DNA of 64,000 bases from Rhizobium sp. CCGE 510. GTDB lineage: Bacteria > Pseudomonadota > Alphaproteobacteria > Rhizobiales > Rhizobiaceae. Location of the stretch: assembly GCF_000292525.1 (NCBI RefSeq), contig NZ_AEYF01000029.1:1-64000 (forward strand), in the 5' to 3' direction. This document shows positions 53,216-61,248 of this stretch, piece after piece; the first letter of the stretch is position 1; the number at the start of each line of letters is the position of its first letter. Under the pieces are notes generated by a model, which was given only the letters and a program-made list of their open reading frames with translations, searched no databases and had not been told where the DNA came from. The position numbers were made by a program, and so were the translations under genes.

Positions 53216-53800
53216 ATGAACGACGAAGACCAGGACGACAAGACGAAGGAACTGCCGCTCGGCAAGGAAACGGAGGCGAATCTTTTCAAGTCGCGTTCGA
53301 TCTTCATCTACGGACCGATCAATCAGGAATTGGCGCAGAAGGTCTGCTCGCAGCTCGTGGCGCTTGCCGCAGCCAGCGACGAGGACATCCGCATTTATGT
53401 CAATTCGCCCGGTGGCCACGTCGAATCCGGCGATTCCATCCATGACATGATCAAGTTCATCAAGCCGAAGGTCTGGATGATTGGCACCGGCTGGGTCGCC
53501 TCGGCCGGCGCGCTGATCTATGTCGCCGCTCCGAAGGAGCGGCGCCTGTGCCTGCCGAACACCCGCTTCCTGCTGCATCAGCCCTCCGGCGGCACACGCG
53601 GCATGGCATCCGATATCGAGATCCAGGCGCGCGAGATCATCAAGATGAATGACCGCCTGAACAAGATCATGGCTGAAGCTACCGGCCAGCCGCTCGACAA
53701 GATCGCCAGGGATACCGATCGCGACTACTGGCTTTCGGCCGAAGAGGCGAAGGACTATGGCCTCGTCTCGCGGATCGTGACGTCGCAGGCCGATATCTGA
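53216..53800 (+). CDS. clpP: ATP-dependent Clp protease proteolytic subunit
   Basis: A 194-residue ClpP with the serine-protease triad visible: Ser96 in GWVASAGAL, His121 in FLLHQPSGG and Asp170 in TDRDYWLSA. The SPGGHVESG and YGPINQELA blocks are typical. No clpX or tig gene is adjacent, so it is one of the extra ClpP copies found in Rhizobiaceae rather than the main tig-clpP-clpX one. The acidic/lysine N-terminus differs from house ClpP. The ATG at 53216 follows AAGAGGTTCGA; the open frame upstream is not coding. Confidence 0.93.
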   Translation: MNDEDQDDKTKELPLGKETEANLFKSRSIFIYGPINQELAQKVCSQLVALAAASDEDIRIYVNSPGGHVESGDSIHDMIKFIKPKVWMIGTGWVASAGALIYVAAPKERRLCLPNTRFLLHQPSGGTRGMASDIEIQAREIIKMNDRLNKIMAEATGQPLDKIARDTDRDYWLSAEEAKDYGLVSRIVTSQADI

Positions 53801-53824
53801 GTCCTGTCATTCAAAGCTGCTAAC

Positions 53825-53863
53825 AAACCGCCCTTGCCTGCAAATCGCAGGTGAGGGCGGTTT
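53825..53863 (+). terminator. terminator of clpP
   Basis: Arms AAACCGCCC and GGGCGGTTT with an inner CCTGC/GCAGG helix, 24 bp after the clpP stop. Confidence 0.85.
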
Positions 53864-53955
53864 GCATTCAGCCGTGCTTAGGTGGAGACAGCACTCCTAT
53901 GGGCGAGGACTGAACGGAAAGGCGTGAATCCGGACTTGCGCCTGCGGCAACCATC

Positions 53956-55194
53956 ATGCTCCATGCGCCGTACTCACAGTCCAAGAGTCCCGCCATGCTC
54001 AAAGATTTTTCCGTCCAGGCCCTGTTCATGGGGCTGCTGACCGCCTTCGTCGGTTCTGCCAGCTCGTTCGCCGTCGTGTTGCACGGGCTCGAAGCGGTCG
54101 GTGCGACGGATGCGCAAGCGGCCTCGGGGCTGATGGCATTGTCGATCTCCATGGGCGTTTGCGCAATCGTGCTCTGTGCCGTGACGCGATTGCCGATCAG
54201 TATCGCCTGGTCGACGCCGGGAGCGGCGCTGCTGGCAAGCACCGGGGCGATCGAGGGCGGTTTCAATGCCGCGGTCGGCGCATTTCTGATCTGTGCTGCG
54301 TTGATTGTCGTCGCCGGACTTTTCAAGCCACTCGGCCGGGCGGTCGCCGCCATTCCAGCGCCGCTCGCCAATGCGATGCTATCAGGCGTGCTGATCGGCC
54401 TCTGCTTCGCGCCGGTGAAGGCGATCGGCTTCAATCCGCTGCTCGGCCTGCCGATCGTCGTCGCCTGGATCGTCGTCGGCGCCTTCAAGCGGCTAGGGGC
54501 GGTCCCGGCAGCGCTCGCGGCCTTCGTGCTGGTGCTGGTCTTTGGCGTCGATATTCCCGACGGTGCACTCAGTTCGCTCGAACGGTCGCTGGTGCCGACG
54601 GCGGCGATCGTCTGGCCGGTGTTCAATGTTGCCGGCCTCGTCTCGATCGCGCTGCCGCTGTTCATCGTCACCATGGCATCGCAGAATATTCCGGGTATCG
54701 CGGTCCTCAAGGTCAATCACTACGATCCGAAACCCGGTCCTCTCTTCGCCGTCACCGGCTTTTTTTCTCTGCTGTCGGCGCCGTTCGGCGGCCATGCCGT
54801 CAATCTGGCGGCAATAACCGCGGCGATGTGCGCCGGACAGGATGCCCATTCTGATCCGAAGAGGCGCTATTGGGCGGCACTGATCGCCGGCGTCGGTTAT
54901 GTCATCCTCGGGCTGCTCGCCGGGGCGGTGACGGCTTTCGTGGCGCTCGCGCCCCCCGTCCTGATCCAGGCAGTGGCGGGATTGGCGCTGGTCGGCGCCT
55001 TCTCCTCCTCGGCAATGTCGGCCTTTCAGGCCCCGGAGTCGCGCGAGGCGGCGGCGATCACCTTCCTCGTCACCGCTTCGGGCGTTTCCTTCGGCGGCAT
55101 TTCTGGTGCCTTCTGGGGCCTGATCGCGGGGGGGCTGATGCTGGCGCTGGCGCGGCTGGTGAGTGTTTGGAAAGACAGAAGCCAACCGCGGTAG
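53956..55194 (+). CDS. BenE-family transporter
   Basis: A 412-residue protein with about twelve hydrophobic helices. SSFAVVLHGLEAVGATDAQAASGL, then AWSTPGAALLAS and the late PFGGHAVNLAAITAAMC block match the BenE (benzoate/H+ symporter) family of the NCS/STAS-less fold. Benzoate transport is known only for a few members, and no aromatic-degradation gene lies nearby, so the substrate is open. The start may be the ATG at 53995, which drops 13 residues and has AAGAG upstream. The leucine leader peptide of leuA begins 80 bp after the stop. Confidence 0.83.
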   Translation: MLHAPYSQSKSPAMLKDFSVQALFMGLLTAFVGSASSFAVVLHGLEAVGATDAQAASGLMALSISMGVCAIVLCAVTRLPISIAWSTPGAALLASTGAIEGGFNAAVGAFLICAALIVVAGLFKPLGRAVAAIPAPLANAMLSGVLIGLCFAPVKAIGFNPLLGLPIVVAWIVVGAFKRLGAVPAALAAFVLVLVFGVDIPDGALSSLERSLVPTAAIVWPVFNVAGLVSIALPLFIVTMASQNIPGIAVLKVNHYDPKPGPLFAVTGFFSLLSAPFGGHAVNLAAITAAMCAGQDAHSDPKRRYWAALIAGVGYVILGLLAGAVTAFVALAPPVLIQAVAGLALVGAFSSSAMSAFQAPESREAAAITFLVTASGVSFGGISGAFWGLIAGGLMLALARLVSVWKDRSQPR

Positions 55195-55274
55195 CGGAAT
55201 GTCGTTGCTCCGTTGACGGCCAAAAGCCTGGCAAGGGCTTGTCAGTTTCACTGCGCGAGGTTATAAGCCCGGCC

Positions 55275-55400
55275 ATGAAGACCACAGGCGCCAGAATTTC
55301 TGACACGATTGCACGCGGCCGCATCGCCCTGCGTGACAATACGCGCGCCCTGACCTCGCTTCTTCTCCTCGGCCTTACGCGCGGTTGCCGAGTCCTTTGA
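55275..55400 (+). CDS. leuL: leucine leader peptide of leuA
   Basis: A 41-residue ORF ending TSLLLLGLTRGCRVL, with four consecutive Leu codons (residues 29-32) and more Leu on either side, 155 bp before leuA. Amino-acid leader peptides before leuA are known in alphaproteobacteria. The true start may be later than 55275, since the N-terminal half has no Leu enrichment. Its stop lies within the first arm of a GAGGAGCG/CGCTCCTC hairpin (55399-55442). Confidence 0.8.
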   Translation: MKTTGARISDTIARGRIALRDNTRALTSLLLLGLTRGCRVL

Positions 55401-55442
55401 GGAGCGCTCGGCGGCCGAAAGCCCGCCCGGCCATCGCTCCTC
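55399..55442 (+). promoter_or_regulatory. predicted leu attenuator hairpin
   Basis: Perfect eight-base arms GAGGAGCG (55399-55406) and CGCTCCTC (55435-55442) enclose a GC-rich centre (GGCGG with CCGCC) that can fold in more than one way. No strong T-run follows, so the mechanism may be Rho-dependent or act on translation. Confidence 0.5.
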
Positions 55443-55555
55443 GCGACTCACTTTCAAAATTGACCTAACGACCGACAAAGGTCCGCATTTGTTTATCGCC
55501 AAGCCTCACACGATCGGCTAAGAGCGGGCAAATGCCGGGACGAGGAGACGATACG

Positions 55556-57289
55556 ATGGACGCGAAGACGCAATCCTCTGAAGGAAAAGTGGCCTCCGAA
55601 AAAGGAATGCCCGACGCTGCGGTGAAATACCGGGCGTATCCGCAGGTGAACATTCCCGACCGCACCTGGCCGACGAAAACCATCACCAAGGCGCCGGTCT
55701 GGTGCTCGGTCGACCTGCGTGACGGTAACCAGGCGCTGGTCGACCCGATGGGTCACGACCGCAAGGCGCGCATGTTCCAGCTGCTGCTGGAGATGGGCTT
55801 CAAGGAAATCGAGATCGGTTTTCCCTCGGCCTCGCAGACGGATTTCGATTTCGCCCGCTGGTGCGTGGAAGAAAGCAACGTGCCCGCCGACGTCTCCCTG
55901 CAGGTGTTGGTGCAGTGCCGCCCGGAACTCATCACCCGCACTTTCGAGGCGCTGGAAGGCGCAAACCGGCCGATCGTGCATTTCTATAACTCGACCAGCG
56001 AGCTGCAGCGCCGCGTCGTCTTCGCCAAGGATGTGCAGGGCATCAAGCAGATCGCCGTCGATGCCGCCAAGATGATCACCGACATGGCCGCCAAGGCCGG
56101 CGGTGGCTATCGTTTCGAATATTCGCCCGAGAGCTTCACCGGCACCGAGCTGGAGGTGGCTTTGGAAATTTGCAATGCCGTCATCGAGGTCGTCAAGCCG
56201 ACGCCTGATAACAAGCTGATCATCAACCTGCCGTCCACTGTCGAGATGGCGACGCCGAACGTCTATGCCGACCAGATCGAATGGATGTGCCGCAACCTCG
56301 ACAATCGCGAGAACCTGATTGTTTCCCTGCATCCGCATAACGACCGCGGCACAGGGATCGCCGCTGCCGAATTGGCATTGCTGGCCGGCGCCGACCGCGT
56401 CGAAGGCACGCTCTTCGGCAATGGCGAGCGCACCGGCAATGTCGACATGGTGACGATGGCGCTGAACATGTTCACGCAAGGCGTCGATCCCGAGATCGAC
56501 TGCTCCAACATCGAGCGCATCAAGGAAGTGTTCGAATATTCGAACCAGATGGCGATCTCCGAGCGGCATCCTTACGTCGGCGAGCTGGTCTATACGGCTT
56601 TTTCAGGCTCGCATCAGGATGCTATCAACAAGGGCATGAAGGCGGCGCAGGTCGCCAACCATCCCGTCTGGGAAGTCCCATACCTGCCTATCGATCCGCG
56701 CGATGTCGGTCGTTCCTATGAGGCGATCATCCGCATCAACTCGCAGTCCGGCAAGGGCGGCATCGCCTATATCCTGCAGCAGGATTACGGGCTGAACCTG
56801 CCGCGCAACCTGCAGGTGGAGTTTCGCGAGGATATCCAGCGCATTACCGACGTAGAGGGCAAGGAGCTTCCTTCGAAGCGGATCTACGACCGTTTCATCG
56901 AGCGTTACGTAACGCAGCCGAGCGCGCGCCTCAAATTCGTTGACCACCACACCTATCCCGACACCGAGCACAGGGGCCAGCGGATCGTCGCGGCTGAGAT
57001 CACCGACAATGGTGAGATCAAGCGCATCGAAGGGCGTGGCAACGGCCCGATCGACGGCTTCATCAACGCGCTGTCGCATTATCTCGGCATCGAAATGTCG
57101 GTCGAAGATTATTCCGAACATTCGTTGCAGCACGGCTCGAACGCGGCGGCGATCTCTTATGTCGAGACCTCCTATCCCGGTGGCAAGCTCTTTGGAGCCG
57201 GCGTCAATACCAACATCGTCGCGGCATCGCTGGAAGCGATCGTCTCGGCGGCAAACCGCGTGCTCGAGGTGAAGGCCGGCAAGGCCTGA
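55556..57289 (+). CDS. leuA: 2-isopropylmalate synthase
   Basis: A 577-residue type-2 LeuA that joins acetyl-CoA and 2-ketoisovalerate, the first step of leucine synthesis. The catalytic part has VDLRDGNQALVDPM (metal/substrate Arg-Asp), FYNSTSELQRR and SLHPHNDRGTG; the C-terminal regulatory domain (about 440-575) is the leucine-sensing LeuA dimer domain. The ATG at 55556 is preferred (CGAGGAGACGATACG upstream) over one eight codons earlier. The upstream leader indicates control by leucine supply. Confidence 0.96.
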   Translation: MDAKTQSSEGKVASEKGMPDAAVKYRAYPQVNIPDRTWPTKTITKAPVWCSVDLRDGNQALVDPMGHDRKARMFQLLLEMGFKEIEIGFPSASQTDFDFARWCVEESNVPADVSLQVLVQCRPELITRTFEALEGANRPIVHFYNSTSELQRRVVFAKDVQGIKQIAVDAAKMITDMAAKAGGGYRFEYSPESFTGTELEVALEICNAVIEVVKPTPDNKLIINLPSTVEMATPNVYADQIEWMCRNLDNRENLIVSLHPHNDRGTGIAAAELALLAGADRVEGTLFGNGERTGNVDMVTMALNMFTQGVDPEIDCSNIERIKEVFEYSNQMAISERHPYVGELVYTAFSGSHQDAINKGMKAAQVANHPVWEVPYLPIDPRDVGRSYEAIIRINSQSGKGGIAYILQQDYGLNLPRNLQVEFREDIQRITDVEGKELPSKRIYDRFIERYVTQPSARLKFVDHHTYPDTEHRGQRIVAAEITDNGEIKRIEGRGNGPIDGFINALSHYLGIEMSVEDYSEHSLQHGSNAAAISYVETSYPGGKLFGAGVNTNIVAASLEAIVSAANRVLEVKAGKA

Positions 57290-57518
57290 TCGGCGGGTTC
57301 AGGCGGCGATCGTCTTGGTACGACGCGGCCTGACGATGCAGCCGGTGATCTTGTCTCTTCGGAGTTGCACTGGCCTGGCAAGATTGCCCGTCGCTTACGC
57401 TTCGGGCATTCCTACTCATTCGCCCTACGGTGACCTTCTCGCCGCTGACGGTCGATTTTGCAATGGTACCAGCTCAGCCCCGCTGGCGGCACTCATTCGA
57501 CAGATGCGATAGCCGGCG
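57290..57518. other. 229-bp gap without a recognisable gene
   Basis: Lies between the convergent leuA and anti-sigma genes. Short ORFs are present but none resembles a protein family. CGCTTACGCTTCGGGC- and CCCTACGGTGACC-type palindromes are weak. I see nothing definite. Confidence 0.35.
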
Positions 57519-58361
57519 TCAGATTGCGGTGGCGATTTTCATGGCGAGCTGGCCGAGTTTCGCTTCAGCGGAGGGACCGGCAAGCACGTAGGACGTGCCG
57601 GCATTGTGCCAGGTCACGAGGCCGATCTCGTCCTTGATCGTTTCCTTGAAGTCGTCGGTCTCCGGCGGCTGTGCGTCCTTGCGGAAGCAGATCGAGATGA
57701 CGTCGCCGTCGGTGTTGGAATAGACGAGCTGGCCGACAGGGCGGCTGTCGCCGAGGATGACGCGCGCGCCCTGGAAGGTCCAGGTTTCGGCGCTGAGATC
57801 AGGCACGCGGAAGGGCACCCCGATCGCGGTCGTCAGCCAGTTGGAGATTTCCTCGGGCTGCGAGGCGGGCACTTCGACGAGATGACGAGGCTGGCGGATC
57901 AACAGGCGCTGATAGGCTGTGACGTCGCCCAGCCAGTCGCTGGTATTGGCCGGTGCGGCGGCGGAGGTCGTGGTGGCTATTTCGTCGGCATCCGGGGCGG
58001 TGCCGACGAAATAGCCGATACCGCAACCGACGGCGAAGAGGATGAGTGCGGCGGCCAGTGCCTGCGGGCCGCTCGGCGCCAGTTTCACGTGCGGGCGCGT
58101 GGCGCGCTGGGCGATCGGCGTCTTCGGCGGCTGCGTGCTCTTGATTGCGCGGACGAGGGCGAGCGGCACTGGCTCCTTCAGGATATCGTCGAGGCGGTGG
58201 CGGCCGAAATCGGCGCCATGGCGCAGCTTCTCATGCAGCCGGCGGGCGTTCTCGTCGTTTGCCAGGCGCTGTTCCAGTTCATGCCTCTGTTCGGGCGAGA
58301 CCTCGCCGTCGAGAAGGGCGGTGAGCTGGGCTTCGAGCGGCAATTTCCTGAGATCGAGCAA
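57519..58361 (-). CDS. transmembrane anti-sigma factor
   Basis: A 280-residue protein with an N-terminal helical domain (about 1-60, TALLDGEVSPEQRHELEQRL, which begins like RsgI/ChrR-type anti-sigma domains), one membrane helix (about 100-121, ALAAALILFAVGCGIGYFVG) and a periplasmic sensor part. It would hold the ECF sigma factor inactive until an envelope signal arrives. It starts at TTG two bases after the sigma stop, so it is translationally coupled. The start codon is unusual but the spacing supports it. Confidence 0.85.
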   Translation of the reverse strand: MLDLRKLPLEAQLTALLDGEVSPEQRHELEQRLANDENARRLHEKLRHGADFGRHRLDDILKEPVPLALVRAIKSTQPPKTPIAQRATRPHVKLAPSGPQALAAALILFAVGCGIGYFVGTAPDADEIATTTSAAAPANTSDWLGDVTAYQRLLIRQPRHLVEVPASQPEEISNWLTTAIGVPFRVPDLSAETWTFQGARVILGDSRPVGQLVYSNTDGDVISICFRKDAQPPETDDFKETIKDEIGLVTWHNAGTSYVLAGPSAEAKLGQLAMKIATAI

Positions 58362-58363
58362 AT

Positions 58364-58873
58364 TCAGTACCTGTGGATCGGGTGGGTGCCGGCAAGCCCG
58401 GCAAAATGCAGCCTTGCGGTCGCGAGCTGAGAGACGACATTTGCCACCGGCGTGCCCATGATGTCGGCCGCCTGCTGGTAGCTGTGGCCTTCAACGTCGA
58501 CGAGCAGGAACATGCTGGAAAGACCGTCCGGCATATCGGCGATCATGTGATGGATGCCGTCGGGATCGGCTGCAGCCGAGCGTTCGCGCGCGGCCTCGCG
58601 TATATCGGTGACGTTGCCGCGGACGGAAGCTTTCGGCTTGCGCTTGCGGCTGTCGTCGGTCCATTGCTGGCGGGCAAGCGTATAGATCCAGCTTTCCAGT
58701 CGGCCTTCACCGCTCCATTGATGACCCTTGGCGATGGCGCGCTGACAGACGGCCTGAACGAGTTCGTCGGCCACGGCAGCCTCACCCGCGAGCGTGATCG
58801 CGAATCGACGAAGGCGGGGCAGAAGGCCGACGAGATCACGCCGGAGATCGATGGTCGTTGCGGGTTGACGCAT
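58364..58873 (-). CDS. ECF RNA polymerase sigma factor
   Basis: A 169-residue ECF sigma factor. Region 2 is LLPRLRRFAITLAGEAAVADELVQAVCQRA and region 4 is LSSMFLLVDVEGHSYQQAADIMGTPVANVVSQLATAR (each given in part). It lacks the -35-reading tail beyond this. The pair with the anti-sigma gene (2 bp apart) is the usual two-gene ECF unit. The promoter it reads cannot be stated. The upstream gene encodes a TPR protein in the same direction and could be a target. Confidence 0.92.
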   Translation of the reverse strand: MRQPATTIDLRRDLVGLLPRLRRFAITLAGEAAVADELVQAVCQRAIAKGHQWSGEGRLESWIYTLARQQWTDDSRKRKPKASVRGNVTDIREAARERSAAADPDGIHHMIADMPDGLSSMFLLVDVEGHSYQQAADIMGTPVANVVSQLATARLHFAGLAGTHPIHRY

Positions 58874-59060
58874 TGTCTATCCAAGAAGCATTCACAATGG
58901 TTTCGCGGACGAAGGGTTCGCCGTCGAACGCGAAGCCGGCCTTATCGACGCCGACGATGCATGTGCTTTATGAAGCAAGTCTCCTGCACTTCGCAAGCAT
59001 CCGGTCGTCTTCATCCCCTTTTCTCAAGGGATTTTCGTATTGTTGCCCACAAACCTTGCG

Positions 59061-59621
59061 TCAATATGTCTTGTAGCCGTTCAAGCTTTGCAGCAGAGCC
59101 CGATAGGCCCATGTGCCTTCGCCGCCGCGGTCGCGGATTTCGACAAGTTGGACGCGGGCTCCCTGGATATCTCCCTGTTCCACCAGCGCCATGCCCATGT
59201 AAGAGCGGGCGAGGATGTAGTTTTCATCCGCCTGCAACGCCTTGCGGTAGTAGGACATGCCGAGCTCCATGCGACCGGCCTTGCGGTTGGCATAGCCGAG
59301 ATAATTCAGTATCCGCGGGTCGTTCTGATTGCGGGCGAGATTGAGCACGGTGATGGCGTTGTCATACTGGCCGGCATAGGCAAACTCGCGGGCGAACTTG
59401 TAGAGATCGTCGTCGTTGAAGCTGCTCTTCTTCGGATTGACGCATTCCTTCTTGGTCTTGTCCCAGACCTTGCCGCCGGTGCAGGTCTTGGTCGTCTGGG
59501 TCTTCGGCGGCGGATTGGTGTCATCATTGTTGTCACCGACCGCGACAGCGGCCGTGGCAATGCCGAAGGCAAAGCCGGCGGCGAGCGAAAGTCTGGACAG
59601 GTGACGGAAAGAAGAAGTCAT
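59061..59621 (-). CDS. periplasmic TPR protein
   Basis: A 186-residue protein with a signal peptide ending near AVA-VG (about 26), a CTGGKVWDKTKKECVNPK pair of cysteines in the N-terminal part, and TPR repeats at about 80-170 (FAREFAYAGQYDNAITVLNL, ILNYLGYANRKAGRMELGMSYY, RKALQADENYILARSYMGMA). It is probably a protein-binding periplasmic adaptor. The ATG at 59621 is preferred (GGAGCCCGCCG upstream). It lies upstream of the ECF sigma gene in the same direction, 187 bp apart. Confidence 0.82.
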   Translation of the reverse strand: MTSSFRHLSRLSLAAGFAFGIATAAVAVGDNNDDTNPPPKTQTTKTCTGGKVWDKTKKECVNPKKSSFNDDDLYKFAREFAYAGQYDNAITVLNLARNQNDPRILNYLGYANRKAGRMELGMSYYRKALQADENYILARSYMGMALVEQGDIQGARVQLVEIRDRGGEGTWAYRALLQSLNGYKTY

Positions 59622-59779
59622 CGGCGGGCTCCGTTCTGAGGCGATGCGGTTGCCGGATTGTACGCTTACCGCGAAAAATACCAAGAGGGTAAGCCGCCGC
59701 CATGGCAATTGTTGCGACGATCGCCCGACGTCCTCTCTGATCGATTCAAGTGCCGGATGAAAGGCGTTAGGAGCCGGCG

Positions 59780-60688
59780 CTAACGCGCGAAAATATCGGC
59801 GCTTTCCGGCATCACTGCGTCGCCGGACCTGTTGATGCTGAAGCGCTCGCCGCTGAGTTCCCAGGCGCCCGGTGAGCCGTCGATGGAGAAGAGGTTGTAG
59901 GCGGCGGGCGGCTTGATGCTGCCCGGTCCCTGCGAGGCTGACGCAATGCCGACGACCGGTACCGGCTGCACCTGGCCGCGCAGCCAGTGCAGCGTGTTCA
60001 GGTGCGTATGGCCATGCAGCACGAGTTCGGCGCCGCCTGTCGAAATCACCGCGGCGAAGCGGCGGATGCCGATCATCCGTTTGTAGAAAGACGTGGCGCC
60101 GCGGATCGGCGGATGATGGATCATGACGACGCGAAAGAGACCGGCTTCGCCGGCCGCGCGCAGCATGTTCACGGTGTCGCGCGCCTGGCGCGCGCCGAAA
60201 AATCCGGAGGCGGCGAACGGAGGGGTGGCGACCGCCGTCGAGCAGCCGACGATCGCAACTTTATCGCGGATGCGCAGGTAAGGGAAGATATGACGATCCT
60301 CCTGCCATTGCGGCGGGGCGAGATCGCCGCGGACATATTCGTACCAGGCGCGCATCGACTTCTCATAGGCGCCGGGCACATAGGCGTCGTGATTGCCAGG
60401 GACGACGGATGTGTCGGCGGGATCGCCGAGCGCGCGCAGCCAGGCGGCGGCGGCGCGGATCTCGATGCCGCTTGCCAGATTGACGAGGTCACCGGTGACG
60501 GCCAGGTGATCGGCCTGATGGGCGCGAATGTCGTCGAGCAGCAGATCCAGCGTGCTGCCGAAAAGGTGCTTGCGTCGATTTCGATGCCAGTTCACAAAGC
60601 CTGTTATGCGTTTTGAAAACAGCTCTTGAATGGAAAGACTGGGCAACGGCCCGAGGTGGACGTCGGAAATATGCGCGAGCTTGAACAT
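59780..60688 (-). CDS. calcineurin-like metallophosphoesterase
   Basis: A 302-residue class-III-like phosphoesterase. The metal motifs are clear: LAHISDVHLGPL (D9, H11), VTGDLVN, VVPGNHDAYV, IHHPPI and LHGHTHLN. Such enzymes cleave phosphodiesters with two metals. The ATG at 60688 fits the family start FKLAHISDVHLG; the ORF is open 13 codons upstream. Divergent from the Nudix gene. The substrate is unknown. Confidence 0.88.
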   Translation of the reverse strand: MFKLAHISDVHLGPLPSLSIQELFSKRITGFVNWHRNRRKHLFGSTLDLLLDDIRAHQADHLAVTGDLVNLASGIEIRAAAAWLRALGDPADTSVVPGNHDAYVPGAYEKSMRAWYEYVRGDLAPPQWQEDRHIFPYLRIRDKVAIVGCSTAVATPPFAASGFFGARQARDTVNMLRAAGEAGLFRVVMIHHPPIRGATSFYKRMIGIRRFAAVISTGGAELVLHGHTHLNTLHWLRGQVQPVPVVGIASASQGPGSIKPPAAYNLFSIDGSPGAWELSGERFSINRSGDAVMPESADIFAR

Positions 60689-60758
60689 GCTACGAGACAT
60701 AGACCAGCTTATTGACAAATCAAACACATCCGGCGCGATGAAGAGCTGAAACGGAGCG

Positions 60759-61238
60759 ATGGTGGATAAAGAGAAGCGGCCCCCTCACATCAGGCTGGCC
60801 TTGCGCCTCCTGCATGTCTATTTCTCCTTCGCCCGGGGCATGACGATGGGTGTCAGGGCGGCGTGCTTTGATTCGGACGGTCGGATTTTCCTCGTGCGCC
60901 ACAGCTATATCGGCGGTTGGCATATGCCGGGCGGCGGACTGGAGCGCAACGAGACGGTCGAAGAAGCGCTGGCGAAAGAGCTGCGCGAGGAGGGCAACCT
61001 CAGGATCATCGGCAAGCCGCAACTGGTGCAGGTCTATTTCAACACCACGAACACCCGCCGGGACCATGTCGTGTTCTACCAGGCGAGCGTCGAGCAGACG
61101 GCGCCACGCCCACCGGACTGGGAGATTTCCGACAGTGGCTTCTTTTCGCTCGACAGTCTGCCGGAGGGCACGACCAAGGCGACGCATCGCCGCCTCGCCG
61201 AGCTTCGAGGCGAGATGGAGCCCGACCACCGCTGGTGA
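60759..61238 (+). CDS. Nudix hydrolase
   Basis: A 159-residue protein with a Nudix box at about residues 59-81: GGLERNETVEEALAKE followed by LREEGN. The consensus GX5EX7REUXEEXGU is kept except that Lys replaces the Arg and Asn the late Gly, so activity could be altered. N-terminal HIRLALRLLHVYFSFARGMTMG is amphipathic. These enzymes split nucleoside diphosphates linked to other groups. The ATG follows GGAGCG. The target cannot be named. Confidence 0.85.
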   Translation: MVDKEKRPPHIRLALRLLHVYFSFARGMTMGVRAACFDSDGRIFLVRHSYIGGWHMPGGGLERNETVEEALAKELREEGNLRIIGKPQLVQVYFNTTNTRRDHVVFYQASVEQTAPRPPDWEISDSGFFSLDSLPEGTTKATHRRLAELRGEMEPDHRW

Positions 61239-61248
61239 GAGTCCTCAG

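Noticed and set aside
58373..59344. 323-codon plus-strand frame over the sigma factor gene
   Set aside because: The ECF sigma motifs on the minus strand are clear; the plus-strand product turns into Cys/Arg-rich noise.
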